Shown piece after piece: positions 1-10,984 of a DNA stretch of 64,000 nt. The notes beneath the pieces were generated by a model, which was not told where the DNA came from, did no database searches, and saw only the letters and a list, made by a program, of their open reading frames with translations. The position numbers and the translations under genes are program-made. How positions within the stretch are numbered: position 1 is the stretch's first letter; each line of letters starts with the position of its first letter. The stretch comes from Cherax quadricarinatus (lineage: Eukaryota; Arthropoda; Malacostraca; Decapoda; Parastacidae). The stretch spans positions 1,137,281 through 1,201,280 of the forward strand of contig NC_091322.1 of the NCBI RefSeq assembly GCF_038502225.1. The letters run 5' to 3'.

Positions 1-490
1 GGTAATCAGAAGGAACACTCAGAAATTATCGCATTAAAAACAGTATTTCAGTTTTTCCACTTCCAAAATAAATCCGAGTGTGACTGACAGATTTTAGGAC
101 AGTAAGTTAGAAAGTGGTCTTCAGGGCTGATAGATGTTATAGGTACACAAAAAAAAATATTGTGTTGATTTAACCTCGAGTAAGATGACCAAGTAAAGTC
201 AAATACTGAGACTGATATCTGATCAAAAGAGACATTTTTTATTTATTTCACAGAAACCAATTTGATTAATAAAATTGGCACATATTAACTCAACGTGACA
301 TCGAGAGATTACTTCCTTTGAGGAAAACACATCAGTACTAAAAGTTTAAAGTTGACCACAAGATGCATTCTTCAGTTATTGGACAGAACTCAACAAAATG
401 TATGCCTACAAGGCCTAAATTAATGAAACGTTTTATCCATTTCATACGATGCGTCAGCCATTAAGACTGATGCCCTTCATGATTCTAATA
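1..490. other. AT-rich non-coding sequence
   Basis: No open frame, RNA gene or repeat family that I recognise. It is ordinary AT-rich intergenic or intronic sequence. Confidence 0.5.
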
Positions 491-504
491 TTTTAATTGG
501 AAGA

Positions 505-635
505 AAGCGCTAGATCCTTAGGGGTCGTAAAGCTCCTGTGTAATGGAAGACATTAAAATTCGAACCAAGCAAAGGAAAGAAAAGTCCAGTTCCATGGATC
601 AAGAGCTCTTCGCCAGCATGAAAGCACTAAAATAA
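505..635. repeat. dispersed repeat, copy 1
   Basis: The segment with GCTAGATCCTTAGGGGTCGT followed by an AATCAAGAGC-type block (here GGATCAAGAGC) resembles 5265-5400 (GCTAAACCCGTAAGGGTCAT ... GGAATCAAGAGC). The two are diverged copies of one interspersed, non-coding family. Class unknown; I recall similar sequence as abundant in decapods. Confidence 0.4.
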
Positions 636-739
636 TATCACTTTTAGATATACTAAACTTCCTCTAAGTAGGATACATCAGTTATGAAATTTTGCTGCTG
701 ATCAGAGGAACCAATCAGCTGTCCTGATTGGAGAGACTG

Positions 740-1000
740 GTTGAATACCTGTTGTACCAACAGGTACATTACCCTCCGGCAGCTCTCCTCTTTCCTCTGT
801 GAACACTTCCTTGAATCTATTGCTAAGCACTTCACATATTTCTATGTCACTCTCTGTTAGTGTCTTCCTCTTTTACTTACGTGGCTGTAGAGTAACTTGG
901 GATCTATTTTACCTTTGATGCTGTATAATTTTCAGTCTGTCTTTCCGCCTCCTTTCTTACCTGTATACTCGTTTCTAAATTCCGGCTTATCTACTGGCTT
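740..1000 (-). pseudogene. LINE fragment, linker between endonuclease and RT (antisense)
   Basis: Plus-strand words such as CTCCTCTTTCCTCTGTGAACACTTCCTTGAAT and the following 200 bp parallel 18170-18400 of the minus-strand LINE at 16.2-18.5 kb. In that element this part encodes the stretch before reverse transcriptase. Heavily diverged, no open frame left. Confidence 0.45.
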
Positions 1001-1007
1001 CCTTCAA

Positions 1008-1030
1008 TGTGTGTGTGTGTGTGTGTGTGT
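1008..1030. repeat. (TG)n microsatellite
   Basis: About 11 uninterrupted TG dinucleotides, at the junction between two antisense LINE fragments. Confidence 0.85.
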
Positions 1031-1265
1031 ATTCACCTAGTTGTACTCACCTAGTTGTGGTTGCAGGGGTCGATTCATAGCTCCTGGCCCCGCCTCTTCA
1101 CTGGTCGCTACTGGGTCACTCTTCCTGAACCATGAGCTTTATCATACCTCTGCTTAAAGCTATGTATGGTTCCTGCATCCACTACATTGCTTCCCAAACT
1201 ATTCCACTTCCTGACTACTCTGTGACTGAAGAAATACTTCCTAACATCCCTGTTAGTTAATTACC
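1031..1265 (-). pseudogene. CR1-like LINE 3' end (antisense, 5'-truncated)
   Basis: The reverse complement of 1105-1250 reads without a stop as the end of a non-LTR retrotransposon RT protein. It contains RKYFFSHRVVRKWNSL, then NVVDAGTIHSFKQRYDKAHG and a stop at about 1109. The same C-terminal pattern (RVVxxWNxL ... SFKxRxDK) occurs in the CR1-like element at 32.9-33.0 kb. The rest, down to 1031, is its 3' UTR. Typical dead-on-arrival 5' truncation. A second copy of this family 3' end lies at 16231-16515. Confidence 0.75.
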
Positions 1266-1329
1266 ATTTTGTCCTAGGCACATGTCGATTAGACACTAGG
1301 CCTGATGTACATGCGTGTGTATCCATGTG

Positions 1330-1330
<1 letters not shown>

Positions 1331-1404
<74 letters not shown>
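1331..1404. repeat. (TA)n microsatellite, probably SINE tail
   Basis: 37 TA repeats directly 3' (on the minus strand) of the tRNA-like element at 1405-1497, where a SINE tail is expected. Confidence 0.85.
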
Positions 1405-1407
<3 letters not shown>

Positions 1408-1497
1408 ACTGATCTCTGGCTGAAGGAGACTCGAACCTACGAACCTTAGGACAAGGTAGGCAGTGCTTTACCAATCTACCCACACTGGACAATACCT
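1405..1497 (-). mobile_element. tRNA-derived SINE
   Basis: On the minus strand an A-box-like TAGATTGGTAAAGC is followed about 25 nt later by a B box GGTTCGAGTCTCC, the internal pol III promoter layout of a tRNA. The tRNA-like head has no intact acceptor stem and is followed by (TA)n, so this is a retroposed SINE and not a tRNA gene. Immediately outside, 1501-1520 is a short stem-loop with 8-bp arms (CGTGTAGC / GCTACACG, spacer ATGC). Confidence 0.65.
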
Positions 1498-1602
1498 TGG
1501 CGTGTAGCATGCGCTACACGTTTGATCCAAGGCAGCCAGCTTTCAGGGAGAAGGCTTACAGCTTTTCATCTCATCCCCTGCATGCATCAGCCTGATGCAT
1601 GA

Positions 1603-2961
1603 TTGCTGATGCTGATGCATGATTGGCGGAGAGCATGTATAGTCCCTTTATATAAAGGGAAAGGGGACAAAAGAGACTGTAAAAATGATAGAGGAATAAG
1701 TTTACTGAGTATACCAGGAAAACTGTACGGTAGGGTTATAATTGAAAGAATTAGAGGTAAGACAGAATGTAGGATTGCGGATGAGCAAGAAGGTTTCAGA
1801 GTGGGTAGGGGATGTGTAGATCAAGTGTTTACATTGAAGCATATATGTGAACAATATTTAGATAAAGGTAGGGAAGTTTTTATTGCATTTATGGATTTAG
1901 AAAAGGCATATGATAGAGTGGATAGAGGAGCAATGTGGCAGATGTTGCAAGTATATGGAATAGGTGGTAAGTTACTAAATGCTGTAAAGAGTTTTTATGA
2001 GGATAGTGAGGCTAAGGTTAGGGTGTGTAGAAGAGAGGGAGATTACTTCACGGTAAAAGTAGGTCTTAGACAGGGATGTGTAATGTCACCATGGTTGTTT
2101 AATATATTTATAGATGGGGTTGTAAAGGAAGTATATGCTAGGGTGTTCGGGAGAGGGGTGGGATTAAATTTTGGGGAATCAAATTCAAAATGGGAATTGA
2201 CACAGTTACTTTTCGCTGATGATACTGTGCTTATAGGAGATTCTAAAGAAAAATTGCAAAGGTTAGTGGATGAGTTTGGGAATGTGTGTAAAGGTAGAAA
2301 GTTGAAAGTGAACATAGAAAAGAGTAAGGTGATGAGAGTATCAAATGATTTAGATAAAGAAAAATTGGATATCAAATTGGGGAGGAGGGGTATGGAAGAA
2401 GTGAATGTTTTCAGATACTTGGGAGTTGACGTGTCGGCGGATGGATTTATGAAGGATGAGGTTAATCATAGAATTGATGAGGGAAAAAAGGTGAGTGGTG
2501 CGTTGAGGTATATGTGGGGTCAAAAACGTTATCTATGGAGGCAAAGAAGGGAATGTATGAAAGTATAGTAGTACCAACACTCTTATATAGGTGTGAAGCT
2601 TGGGTGGTAAATGCAGCAGCGAGGAGACGGTTGGAGGCAGTGGAGATGTCCTGTTTATATTATGCAGAAAATTCGGAGTGTGGAAATTAGGAAAAGGTGT
2701 GGAGTTAATAAAAGTATTAGTCAGAGGGCAGAAAAGGGGTTGTTGAGGTGGTTTGGTCATTTAGAGAGAACGGATCAAAGTAGAATGACATGGAAAGCAT
2801 ATAAATCTATAGGGGAAGGAAGGCGGGGTAGGGGTCGTCCTCGAAAGGGTTGGAGAGAGGGGGTAAAGGAGGTTTTGTGGGCAAGGGGCTTGGACTTCCA
2901 GCAAGCGTGCGTGAGCGTGTTAGATAGGAGTAAATGGAGACGAATGGTACTTGGGACCTGA
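1603..2961 (+). pseudogene. non-LTR retrotransposon reverse transcriptase, frameshifted
   Basis: A 321-codon open frame (1603-2568) covers RT fingers and palm: AFMDLEKAYDRVD (motif A, about residues 96-108), GLRQGCVMSPWLFNIFIDG (motif B), and FADD at residues 204-207 (2212-2223), the catalytic motif C. After an indel in the A run near 2522-2526 the frame moves (a segment read from 2526 continues as thumb), and after a second break near 2655-2670 it continues at 2611-2961 with a C-terminal domain containing QRAEKGLLRWFGHLER and GRGRPRKGWREGVKEVL, as in RTE-like LINEs. The endonuclease half is missing: the element is 5'-truncated just before 1603, where a short direct repeat (CTGATGCATGATTG twice) occurs. 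The clade call is from motif memory only. Enzyme role: target-primed reverse transcription; this copy is dead. Confidence 0.85.
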
Positions 2962-3292
2962 CGATCTGTTGGAGTGTGAGCAGGGTAATATTTAGTGAAG
3001 GGATTCAGGGAAACCGGTTATTTTCATATAGTCGGACTTGAGTCCTGGAAATGGGAAGTACAATGCCTGCACTTTAAAGGAGGGGTTTGGGATATTGGCA
3101 GTTTGGAGGGATATATTGTGTATCTTTATACGTATATGCTTCTAAACTGTTGTATTCTGAGCACCTCTGCAAAAGCAGTGATAATGTGTGAGTGTGGTGA
3201 AAGTGTTGAATGATGATGAAAGTATTTTCTGTTTGGGGATTTTCTTTCTTTTTTGGGTCACCCTGCCTCGGTGGGAGACGGCCGACTTGTTG

Positions 3293-3355
<63 letters not shown>
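2962..3355 (+). mobile_element. 3' UTR of the preceding LINE and its (TA)n tail
   Basis: Non-coding tail of the element at 1603. The end includes GGGTCACCCTGCCTCGGTGG, repeated in diverged form at 4905-4930, which marks it as part of a family 3' end. It ends in a TA-rich microsatellite (about 3293-3355) that also forms the left flank of the TIR element. Confidence 0.65.
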
Positions 3356-3740
3356 GTCGTGCCGAATATGTAAAACTGGTCAATTAGCAAGAACTCATTT
3401 AAAATTAAGCCATTTCTGAAATTTTCTCTTATACGTTCAAAGATATATTATTTTCATTAATGTTAATGTAAAAACATTTAATTTTGCACCAAAAGGAACT
3501 TAGAAAACTTACCTAACCTTATTATAACAAGAACAATTTATTTTAGCCTAACCCAACTAAATATATTTTAGATTTGTTTACAGTAATTTAATACTAAACA
3601 AAAACAGTGAAATATATTTTTTTCGTTAGGTTCAGAATGATTTTGGCGAAAATATTGCATACACAAATTTTCACTTGTCCTATATGGCAAGATGAGCGTT
3701 GCTATTTAAGCCAAGATCGCAAGTTCTGCCTATTCGGCAC

Positions 3741-3743
<3 letters not shown>
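3356..3743. mobile_element. 388-bp MITE-like TIR element inserted in (TA)n
   Basis: Begins GTCGTGCCGAATA and ends TATTCGGCACGAC, 13-bp perfect terminal inverted repeats, with (TA)n on both sides. The interior is AT-rich and non-coding, with words such as TTACCTAACCTTATTATAAC. A truncated relative lies at 44795-45060, also next to (TA)n. Insertion at TA with TA duplication is the rule for Tc1/mariner-type MITEs, so the dinucleotide array would be a natural target. The family assignment is inference. Confidence 0.7.

Positions 3744-3823
<80 letters not shown>
3744..3823. repeat. (TA)n microsatellite
   Basis: About 40 TA repeats, right flank of the TIR element. Confidence 0.9.
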
Positions 3824-4744
<921 letters not shown>

Positions 4745-4935
4745 ATGTAAGTCTGGTTGGCATGACTTGAGTCATGCTAGCCAGAGTGCCTGCACTCTGA
4801 AGGACGGGTGGGCATGTTGCAGCTCGGAGGGTCATTTGAGCTGTGACGTCAACACACTCATGGTAAGAGAGTAGAACGAATGATGGTGGAATCATTTCCT
4901 CGTTTTCGGGTCACTCTGCCTCGGTGGGAGGCGGC
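4745..4935 (+). mobile_element. LINE 3'-end fragment, relative of 2995-3280
   Basis: Parallels the 3' UTR of the LINE at 1603: GTTGGCATGACTTGAGTC ... GTGCCTGCACTCTGAAGGA ... TTTTCGGGTCACTCTGCCTCGGTGGGAG. Strongly diverged and non-coding. Confidence 0.6.
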
Positions 4936-5264
4936 ACGTGGTCATTAATACCTTGGTATTGTATTTCTTGGGCAAAGAGTAGTGAAGGCTCGACCCTCAG
5001 GACATTAATGTTGTCCTCGATGACACAAGCAATACATGGTGATGATAGTATTCTTCCTGTTACTGAGTTTATGTTACATAGTACAGTATTGTTGAGTCCA
5101 GGTCTACGTTACTTACCAGTTATTGTGTTACACTTGACAAGTAACTCACAGTTAAGTGTCACTTATTAAGTGTTCCAGCCACAGTAGTGGCACTTGTATT
5201 GTTTATATACATTAACGTTATTGGAAAGTTATTAGGATATTACTTTGTATTTAATAATAATATT

Positions 5265-5400
5265 AATGAGGAGGAGAAATTGCTAAACCCGTAAGGGTCA
5301 TACGGCACTTGGGAAATGGGAGGAAATCGAATTTGACCCAAGGAAGGAATCAAGAGCCCATTCCCCAGCATCAAGGCAATTCCTGAATGGGATCTATACT
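5265..5400. repeat. dispersed repeat, copy 2
   Basis: Same family as 505-635; see the shared blocks given there. Non-coding. Confidence 0.4.
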
Positions 5401-5506
5401 TCATAACGTGTCCTTGCTGATAATACCCAATATTGTTGTTTTGATTTACTGTTGCTAATCCTATTATACCTTACTGTGATAACGAGACAAGTTGTGGTTG
5501 TTGCAG

Positions 5507-5591
5507 GTACTACGTGGACTCTGTGCTGCACTTACAGGGGCCCCAGACTGTGGAACTCTTCTACCAACATGCCAGGAATCTAGTCTATAAG
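5507..5591 (+). CDS. candidate internal exon of an unidentified host gene
   Basis: 85 nt between a 3' splice site (GTTGTGGTTGTTGCAG, AG at 5505-5506) and a strong 5' splice site (AAG|GTAAGT, GT at 5592-5593). Only one of three frames is open: one leftover base, then 28 codons starting YYVDSVLHLQGPQTVELF and ending HARNLVYK, so entry is after two bases of a codon and exit is on a codon boundary. The peptide has normal amino-acid composition and no resemblance to the transposable elements around it. I do not recognise the protein. No neighbouring exon is visible in the window with a matching phase, so introns must be very long or the exon is a relic. Confidence 0.5.
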
Positions 5592-6300
5592 GTAAGTACG
5601 GCTATTATGAGTGTTGTGTGATACACTATGGCATTGTAGATGTGGATTATTCTGCACCAGACAGATTCGTTACTAAGTTATAATGGTACTGTGATAGTCT
5701 CATTAAGAGAAGCAAGAGAGAGAGACAGAGACAGACAGGGGGGAAGGAGGGGAGGGGGAGGGAGGGGGGGAGTTGAGCAGGTAAGACCAACAATGGCTCC
5801 AGAATGAGAGGGATACCTTTGAGGGATACCTTGAGGCATTTCTCACACAGAAAAGGGTACTTGAGATATTCGTCACACAGAAGATTTATACTTGGATACA
5901 TTTGTAGTAGGTGTCGGTATGTTTGTTTTCAGAGTCATTTGTCCTTCTGGTGAAGGTCGCTGAGAGTCACAGAGACACCGATAATCATGTAATAACCCAC
6001 ACAGACCTTCTTGGTCGTTTGACCGATGGTCTTTATTGAACAGACCGTCATCCAGGAGGCCTGGTCTGGGTCACCTACAGGTAGGTCTTCCGCTAAGCTT
6101 AGCGGTTCACCCACATAAGTAGATTGAACGTGACGTAAGGTGCATTTTACGCAGAAGAAGCCACTGTGAGAGTCCAGCCAGACTCTTATCTCCTGTCTGG
6201 GTTGTAACTTCAGGTGACTTCATCAATAAGAAGGAAATCCCGTTTAGCTTCTGACTCAGTGTTAGTCCTTGACTTCTGACACCATCCATGTTGCTGAAGT
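5592..6300. other. non-coding interval
   Basis: Putative intron sequence downstream of the candidate exon. It includes a G/A-rich stretch (5700-5775). No gene or recognised repeat. Confidence 0.4.
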
Positions 6301-6302
6301 TA

Positions 6303-8075
6303 TGTAAGTGTCTGTACTCAAGGGGAGAGTACAGGCGCTTGCATGTGTCTGTAAGTGTCTGTACTCAAGGGGAGAGTACAGGCGCTTGCATGTGTCTGTA
6401 AGTGTCTGTACTCAAGGGGAGAGTACAGGCGCTTGCATGTGTCTGTAAGTGTCTGTACTCAAGGGGAGAGTACAGGCGCTTGCATGTGTCTATAAGTGTC
6501 TGTACTCAAGGGGAGAGTACAGGCGCTTGCATGTGTCTGTAAGTGTCTGTACTCAAGGGGAGAGTACGGGAGCTTGCATGTGTCTGTAAGTGTCTGTACT
6601 CAAGGGGAGAGTACGGGCGCTTGCATGTGTCTGTAAGTGTCTGTACTCAAGGGGAGAGTACGGGCGCTTGCATGTGTCTGTAAGTGTCTGTACTCAAGGG
6701 GAGAGTACGGGCGCTTGCATGTGTCTGTAAGTGTCTGTACTCAAGGGGAGAGTACAGGTGCTTGCATGTGTCTGTAAGTGTCTGTACTCAAGGGGAGAGT
6801 ACAGGTGCTTGCATGTGTCTAAGTGTCTGTACTCAAGGGGAGAGTACGGGCGCTTGCATGTGTCTGTAAGTGTCTGTACTCAAGGGGAGAGTACGGGCGC
6901 TTGCATGTGTCTGTAAGTGTCTGTACTCAAGGGGAGAGTACAGGTGCTTGCATGTGTCTAAGTGTCTGTACTCAAGGGGAGAGTACGGGCGCTTGCACGT
7001 GTCTGTAAGTGTCTGTACTCAAGGGGAGAGTACGGGCGCTTGCATGTGTCTGTAAGTGTCTGTACTCAAGGGGAGAGTACGGGCGCTTGCATGTGTCTGT
7101 AAGTGTCTGTACTCAAGGGGAGAGTACGGGAGCTTGCATGTGTCTGTAAGTGTCTGTACTCAAGGGGAGAGTACGGGCGCTTGCATGTGTCTGTAAGTGT
7201 CTGTACTCAAGGGGAGAGTACGGGCGCTTGCACGTGTCTGTAAGTGTCTGTACTCAAGGGGAGAGTACGGGCGCTTGCATGTGTCTGTAAGTGTCTGTAC
7301 TCAAGGGGAGAGTACGGGCGCTTGCATGTGTCTGTAAGTGTCTGTACTCAAGGGGAGAGTACGGGCGCTTGCATGTGTCTGTAAGTGTCTGTACTCAAGG
7401 GGAGAGTACGGGCGCTTGCATGTGTCTGTAAGTGTCTGTACTCAAGGGGAGAGTACGGGCGCTTGCATGTGTCTGTAAGTGTCTGTACTCAAGGGGAGAG
7501 TACAGGTGCTTGCATGTGTCTGTAAGTGTCTGTACTCAAGGGGAGAGTACAGGCGCTTGCATGTGTCTGTAAGTGTCTGTACTCAAGGGGAGAGTACGGG
7601 CGCTTGCATGTGTCTGTAAGTGTCTGTACTCAAGGGGAGAGTACGGGCGCTTGCATGTGTCTGTAAGTGTCTGTACTCAAGGGGAGAGTACGGGCGCTTG
7701 CATGTGTCTGTAAGTGTCTGTACTCAAGGGGAGAGTACGGGCGCTTGCATGTGTCTGTAAGTGTCTGTACTCAAGGGGAGAGTACAGGTGCTTGCATGTG
7801 TCTGTAAGTGTCTGTACTCAAGGGGAGAGTACAGGTGCTTGCACGTGTCTGTATGTGTCTGTACTCAAGGGGAGAGTACAGGTGCTTGCATGTGTCTGTA
7901 AGTGTCTGTACTCAAGGGGAGAGTACAGGTGCTTGCACGTGTCTGTATGTGTCTGTACTCAAGAGGAGAGTACAGGTGCTTGCACGTGTCTGTATGTGTC
8001 TGTACTCAAGGGGAGAGTACAGGTGCTTGCACGTGTCTGTGTGTCTGTACTCAAGCGAAGAGTACAGACACATAC
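6303..8075. repeat. 47-bp minisatellite, about 38 copies
   Basis: The unit spans CTGTACTCAAGGGGAGAGTA, then the GGCGCTTGCATGTGTCTGTA block and AGTGT. Most spacings are exactly 47 bp, with a few 45-bp units lacking TG (for example near 6820 and 6957). Variants are CAGGTG versus CGGGCG in the middle, and the last units (after 7840) carry TATGTGT. Each unit holds an inverted repeat GTACTC-AAGGGGA-GAGTAC. Open frames of 61-132 codons on the array are repeat artefacts. Confidence 0.95.
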
Positions 8076-8129
8076 ATGTGTCAGTACAGTTTATACCGTC
8101 ACTACCACTTAGGTATACTTAAGCTACCA

Positions 8130-8345
8130 CTTGAGGAATGTTGGTGAAGACAGGGTAGAGGTTTTCAAGAGAAAGTGGATCATTGCCTCCTGCGAGTGCT
8201 TGATCAACCGGGTTGTTATGGCTGTGTGGAGCAGGGAGCCACTAGTAGCAACAGCCTGGTTGACCAGGTGGACAGCGAGGAAACCTGGCATCAGGCCGAG
8301 CTATAAGGATAGAGTATCCCTCGAAACTGGTCACAGGTATGCTAT
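8130..8345 (+). mobile_element. LINE 3'-end fragment (CR1-like, diverged)
   Basis: The stretch GAGGTTTTCAAGAGAAAGTGG then CAACAGCCTGGTTGACCAGG encodes the ending FKRKW ... NSLVDQ seen in the LINE at 45.1 kb (NSLVDQ near its C terminus). 5'-truncated, no intact frame. Similar debris is at 35665-35880. Confidence 0.6.
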
Positions 8346-8860
8346 TGGTATGTCCTTTTCCTGACGCCTTCCTTGATTTTTTTTTTTTTCATCAAATTTG
8401 TTTACCTTTCTTTTCAATTTCTTGAGTCGGCCTTTCTCTCTTATCTTTTCTTTTTATTATTCTTATCTCCTCATGTTTCTTGCCCCCGTTCCTTTTTTTT
8501 CATCTTTTCTTTTCACTTTCTCCTCATTCCACTGTCTGTAATCATATGCAGCGTTTTTACCTCATTAGTCTCCTTTTCCTACTTCCCTATTTTCTCTCCT
8601 CCTCCTCCTCCTCCTCCTCCTCCTCCCTTCAGCAAGCTTGGCAAGGGTCTCAGCTTGCTCACTCAATCACTAAACTGGGACCATCAAGTTTTATGTTCTG
8701 CCTTAAGACTTCATTAAGGATCTAAGGAAGCGTAAAGTGTGCTAAAGGTTCTCATAAACTGCATTTCACTTTTATCGTCTTGGCACAGTGTTCAGATTTT
8801 GCATCTGTAAGTTATGGGTCTTTTGGCCAATGTCGTTTTTTTTTAAGATTTTTGCAATTG
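8346..8860. other. T/C-rich non-coding stretch with (TCC)n
   Basis: Pyrimidine-rich on the plus strand, including a T run at 8378-8390 and about ten TCC repeats at 8596-8627. The open frames here are low-complexity Phe/Leu/Ser. Confidence 0.6.
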
Positions 8861-8861
8861 T

Positions 8862-9055
8862 GTGTATTTTGTATTTACCGAGTTGTGTTTGTGGGGTCCT
8901 CTCCGCTTCCTTGTCTAGCTTGTTCCTCTGCTTACCACTGTGACACTGAAAAAATATTTCCTAACATCACTGTGGATCATCTGCCATATACTATGAGCAA
9001 CTTCCATCTCGTAACTATGTTTCCCCCTGGTCATTCTTTATTAGGTTTAATCCCT
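8862..9055 (-). pseudogene. old antisense LINE 3' end
   Basis: TATTTACCGAGTTGTGTTTG and CACTGTGACACTGAAAAAAT with TTTCCTAACATCACTGT follow the same order as in 1031-1260, but with many substitutions. No open frame. Confidence 0.5.
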
Positions 9056-9067
9056 TTAGTTATTGTT

Positions 9068-9440
9068 AGTTAGTTTAATATGTTTATTATGCACCCCATA
9101 CCCATCCTGTGGGCGGTAGTCAAAAGATTACAGAGGTACATAATTGGTCCAGGGACTGGACTCCAAAGTTTTGATAGCTGAGCAAGTTACAAAGGTAATG
9201 AACTAGATCTGGTCATAATCATGACCAAGTTACAAAGGTAATGAGCTCCAGGTAGAGCTGGTCACACATGAATAATTGCAAAGGTAATGAATCAAACATT
9301 AATCATGAGAATTTACAAAGGTAATGAGCTCCAGGTAGAGCTGGTCACAATCATGACAAGTTTCAAAGGAAATGAATGATAAACACGTTATGACATGATT
9401 ACAATCATAGACAAATTACAGAGTAATGAGCAGTTAACAA
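9068..9440 (+). repeat. dispersed repeat with internal AATGAGCTCC-type subrepeats
   Basis: Starts near ATGCACCCCATACCCATCCT and contains several spaced copies of TTACAAAGGTAATGA. An inverted partial copy of its start is at 12349-12430 (CAGGATGGGTATGGGGTGCG). It runs into the coding-like segment at 9450-9717, so both may belong to one transposon. Confidence 0.5.
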
Positions 9441-9449
9441 ACATAGTAG

Positions 9450-9717
9450 GGAATTCATCCATTGCCCCAACAACAGATGTTGCTAGGTGCCTGTCTCTCC
9501 TCGGCAGACAGCCATTGCAAACAGCAGCAAGTTGCCCCGGGATCTGCTGCTTGCACGAGCACCATCGACCCTCCCCAAGAGGTTCAAGAAGCCAGTGACT
9601 CCGTTAGCAGCCCGATGGAGAGCTGCCCTAGGGACATGTCAGCGTCCTGGTGGACTCCAAGTTGATTGAAGATCCCAGGCCCTCGTGTGCACGGATGTTG
9701 AAGCTTGAGGAACTGTA
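9450..9717 (+). pseudogene. coding-like remnant, frameshifted, unknown protein
   Basis: Frame from 9462 reads protein-like text (TSTIDPPQEVQEASDSVSS, then PMESCPRDM) and then loses sense; a shift of frame near 9640 gives VLVDSKLIEDPRPSC, ARMLKLEEL and a TAA at 9715-9717. Together this looks like the C terminus of a protein with one 1-2 nt indel. The preceding repeat (9068-9440) suggests transposon origin. An alternative reading as an exon (AG at 9506-9507, GT at 9715) is weaker because no frame stays open to 9714. Confidence 0.4.
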
Positions 9718-9993
9718 AGTGAAAAGTAACAGGCTCAGTGGGCCCTACAGACGAGCAGCAAGTCGTCGTGTTCTACAGGAGTTGTGTATTAAACAAAATT
9801 GGATACATCAATAGTATGCTGCTACCCCTACTGTATATGATAGTTACACAGTTGAAACAAAAGTTAGCTGTGTTTCCCTGTCATATTCCATCACACAGGA
9901 TGGAGGTCATATAAGGTGTTGAAATCTATCGGTGCCTGGGTCTACTCTTCAACACGTATCATTTATTCTGTTATTTGAGGCTCAGACATTCAT
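9718..9993. other. non-coding interval
   Basis: Nothing recognised. Confidence 0.4.
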
Positions 9994-10037
9994 GCCAGAC
10001 AGAAAGGGGCAGGTGTTCCTGCCCCTTTCTGTCTGGC
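9994..10037. repeat. perfect hairpin, 20-bp arms, 4-nt loop
   Basis: GCCAGACAGAAAGGGGCAGG at 9994-10013 is the exact reverse complement of 10018-10037; the loop is TGTT. No T tract or gene end is nearby, so it is not read as a terminator. Confidence 0.95.
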
Positions 10038-10319
10038 TTGTGTCCAATTGACTAAACACATTTTAACTTTTTTTTTCCTCCACGGATTCGACGCTTTCAC
10101 CTAAGTGTTGTTCGTCACTACCTGCGTGCCTCTGCAAACCTTGGCCAACTTTTAACACTCTCACTTTAATAATGCTTGCTGTAATATTATTTGTTTTGTT
10201 GGTGCTAGTAATTATTATGTTACCTAACTTTACCCTGAGTGTTCTTTTGAATGTCGTACATTTATTCTTATTGTCAAGAGTGCCGAGTAATTTTCCTATT
10301 AGAGTACTCGTCAAGTCTT

Positions 10320-10720
10320 GATACTTATTTCGGTTCTGGGACTAGTCTTGTTGCAACCCTTTGCAACTTTTAGAGTTTCTAAAATTGTTGTACCAGGTAT
10401 GATTTCCATGCTAGTGTTGCATACTCGAGGACAGACCCAATATATGTCATGTACAGAATCCTAAAATATTGTTTGCTAGGTTTCTTGAAGGTAATCTTGA
10501 GAGTGAGTAACCTTACAGTGCTATGCGGTTTATGTGAACCTGTGGAGACATGTTTGGTGTGACTCTCAGCCTAAGACCATTCTCCGTTCACGATATATTT
10601 GTAGTTTTTAATTTTACTGACTGTACTTCGTGTCTGGTCTTCTCTCGTCATCCTTTATGTACATGACCATACGTTTGTTTGGGTTGCACTTGCACTGCTG
10701 TGGTCACTTATACGTTGAGG
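10320..10720 (-). pseudogene. antisense LINE RT fragment, decayed
   Basis: Follows the same order of words as 16940-17300: GGGACTAGTCTTGTTGCAA, CTAGTGTTGCATACTCGAGG, and a TGTACAGAATCCTAAAATAT block against GTACAGAGTCATGAAATATT. This covers the thumb and C-terminal region of RT on the minus strand. Many stops. Confidence 0.6.
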
Positions 10721-10984
10721 TTTTTATGTGCTTGTGCATAATTACCTAGCTTTAATACCTAGTTTTTAATTACCTAGTTGTGAATAACTAGTTGAGTTTG
10801 TGGATTATAAGCTGTACTTGCTGGTCCTGCGGCTTAACTTTGATGTGGTTGATCCGTCACATCTTACTGCGATGCTGTCAGTTCTTTCAGTTTCCACTAC
10901 CTATATCATACTTGTGATGGATATTACTTATCTTCTCCATGTAAAGCAACCGCAGGGAAGGTTGAATGACAGCTCTGTGCCATT

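Noticed and set aside
6303..8075. CRISPR array
   Set aside because: Units are contiguous 47-bp repeats without unique spacers, in an animal genome.
9508..9714. 207-nt exon bounded by AG and GT
   Set aside because: All three frames have a stop before the donor; the apparent GTAAGT overlaps a likely TAA stop of a transposon-like frame.
9994..10037. rho-independent terminator
   Set aside because: Eukaryotic context, no U tract, no adjacent gene.
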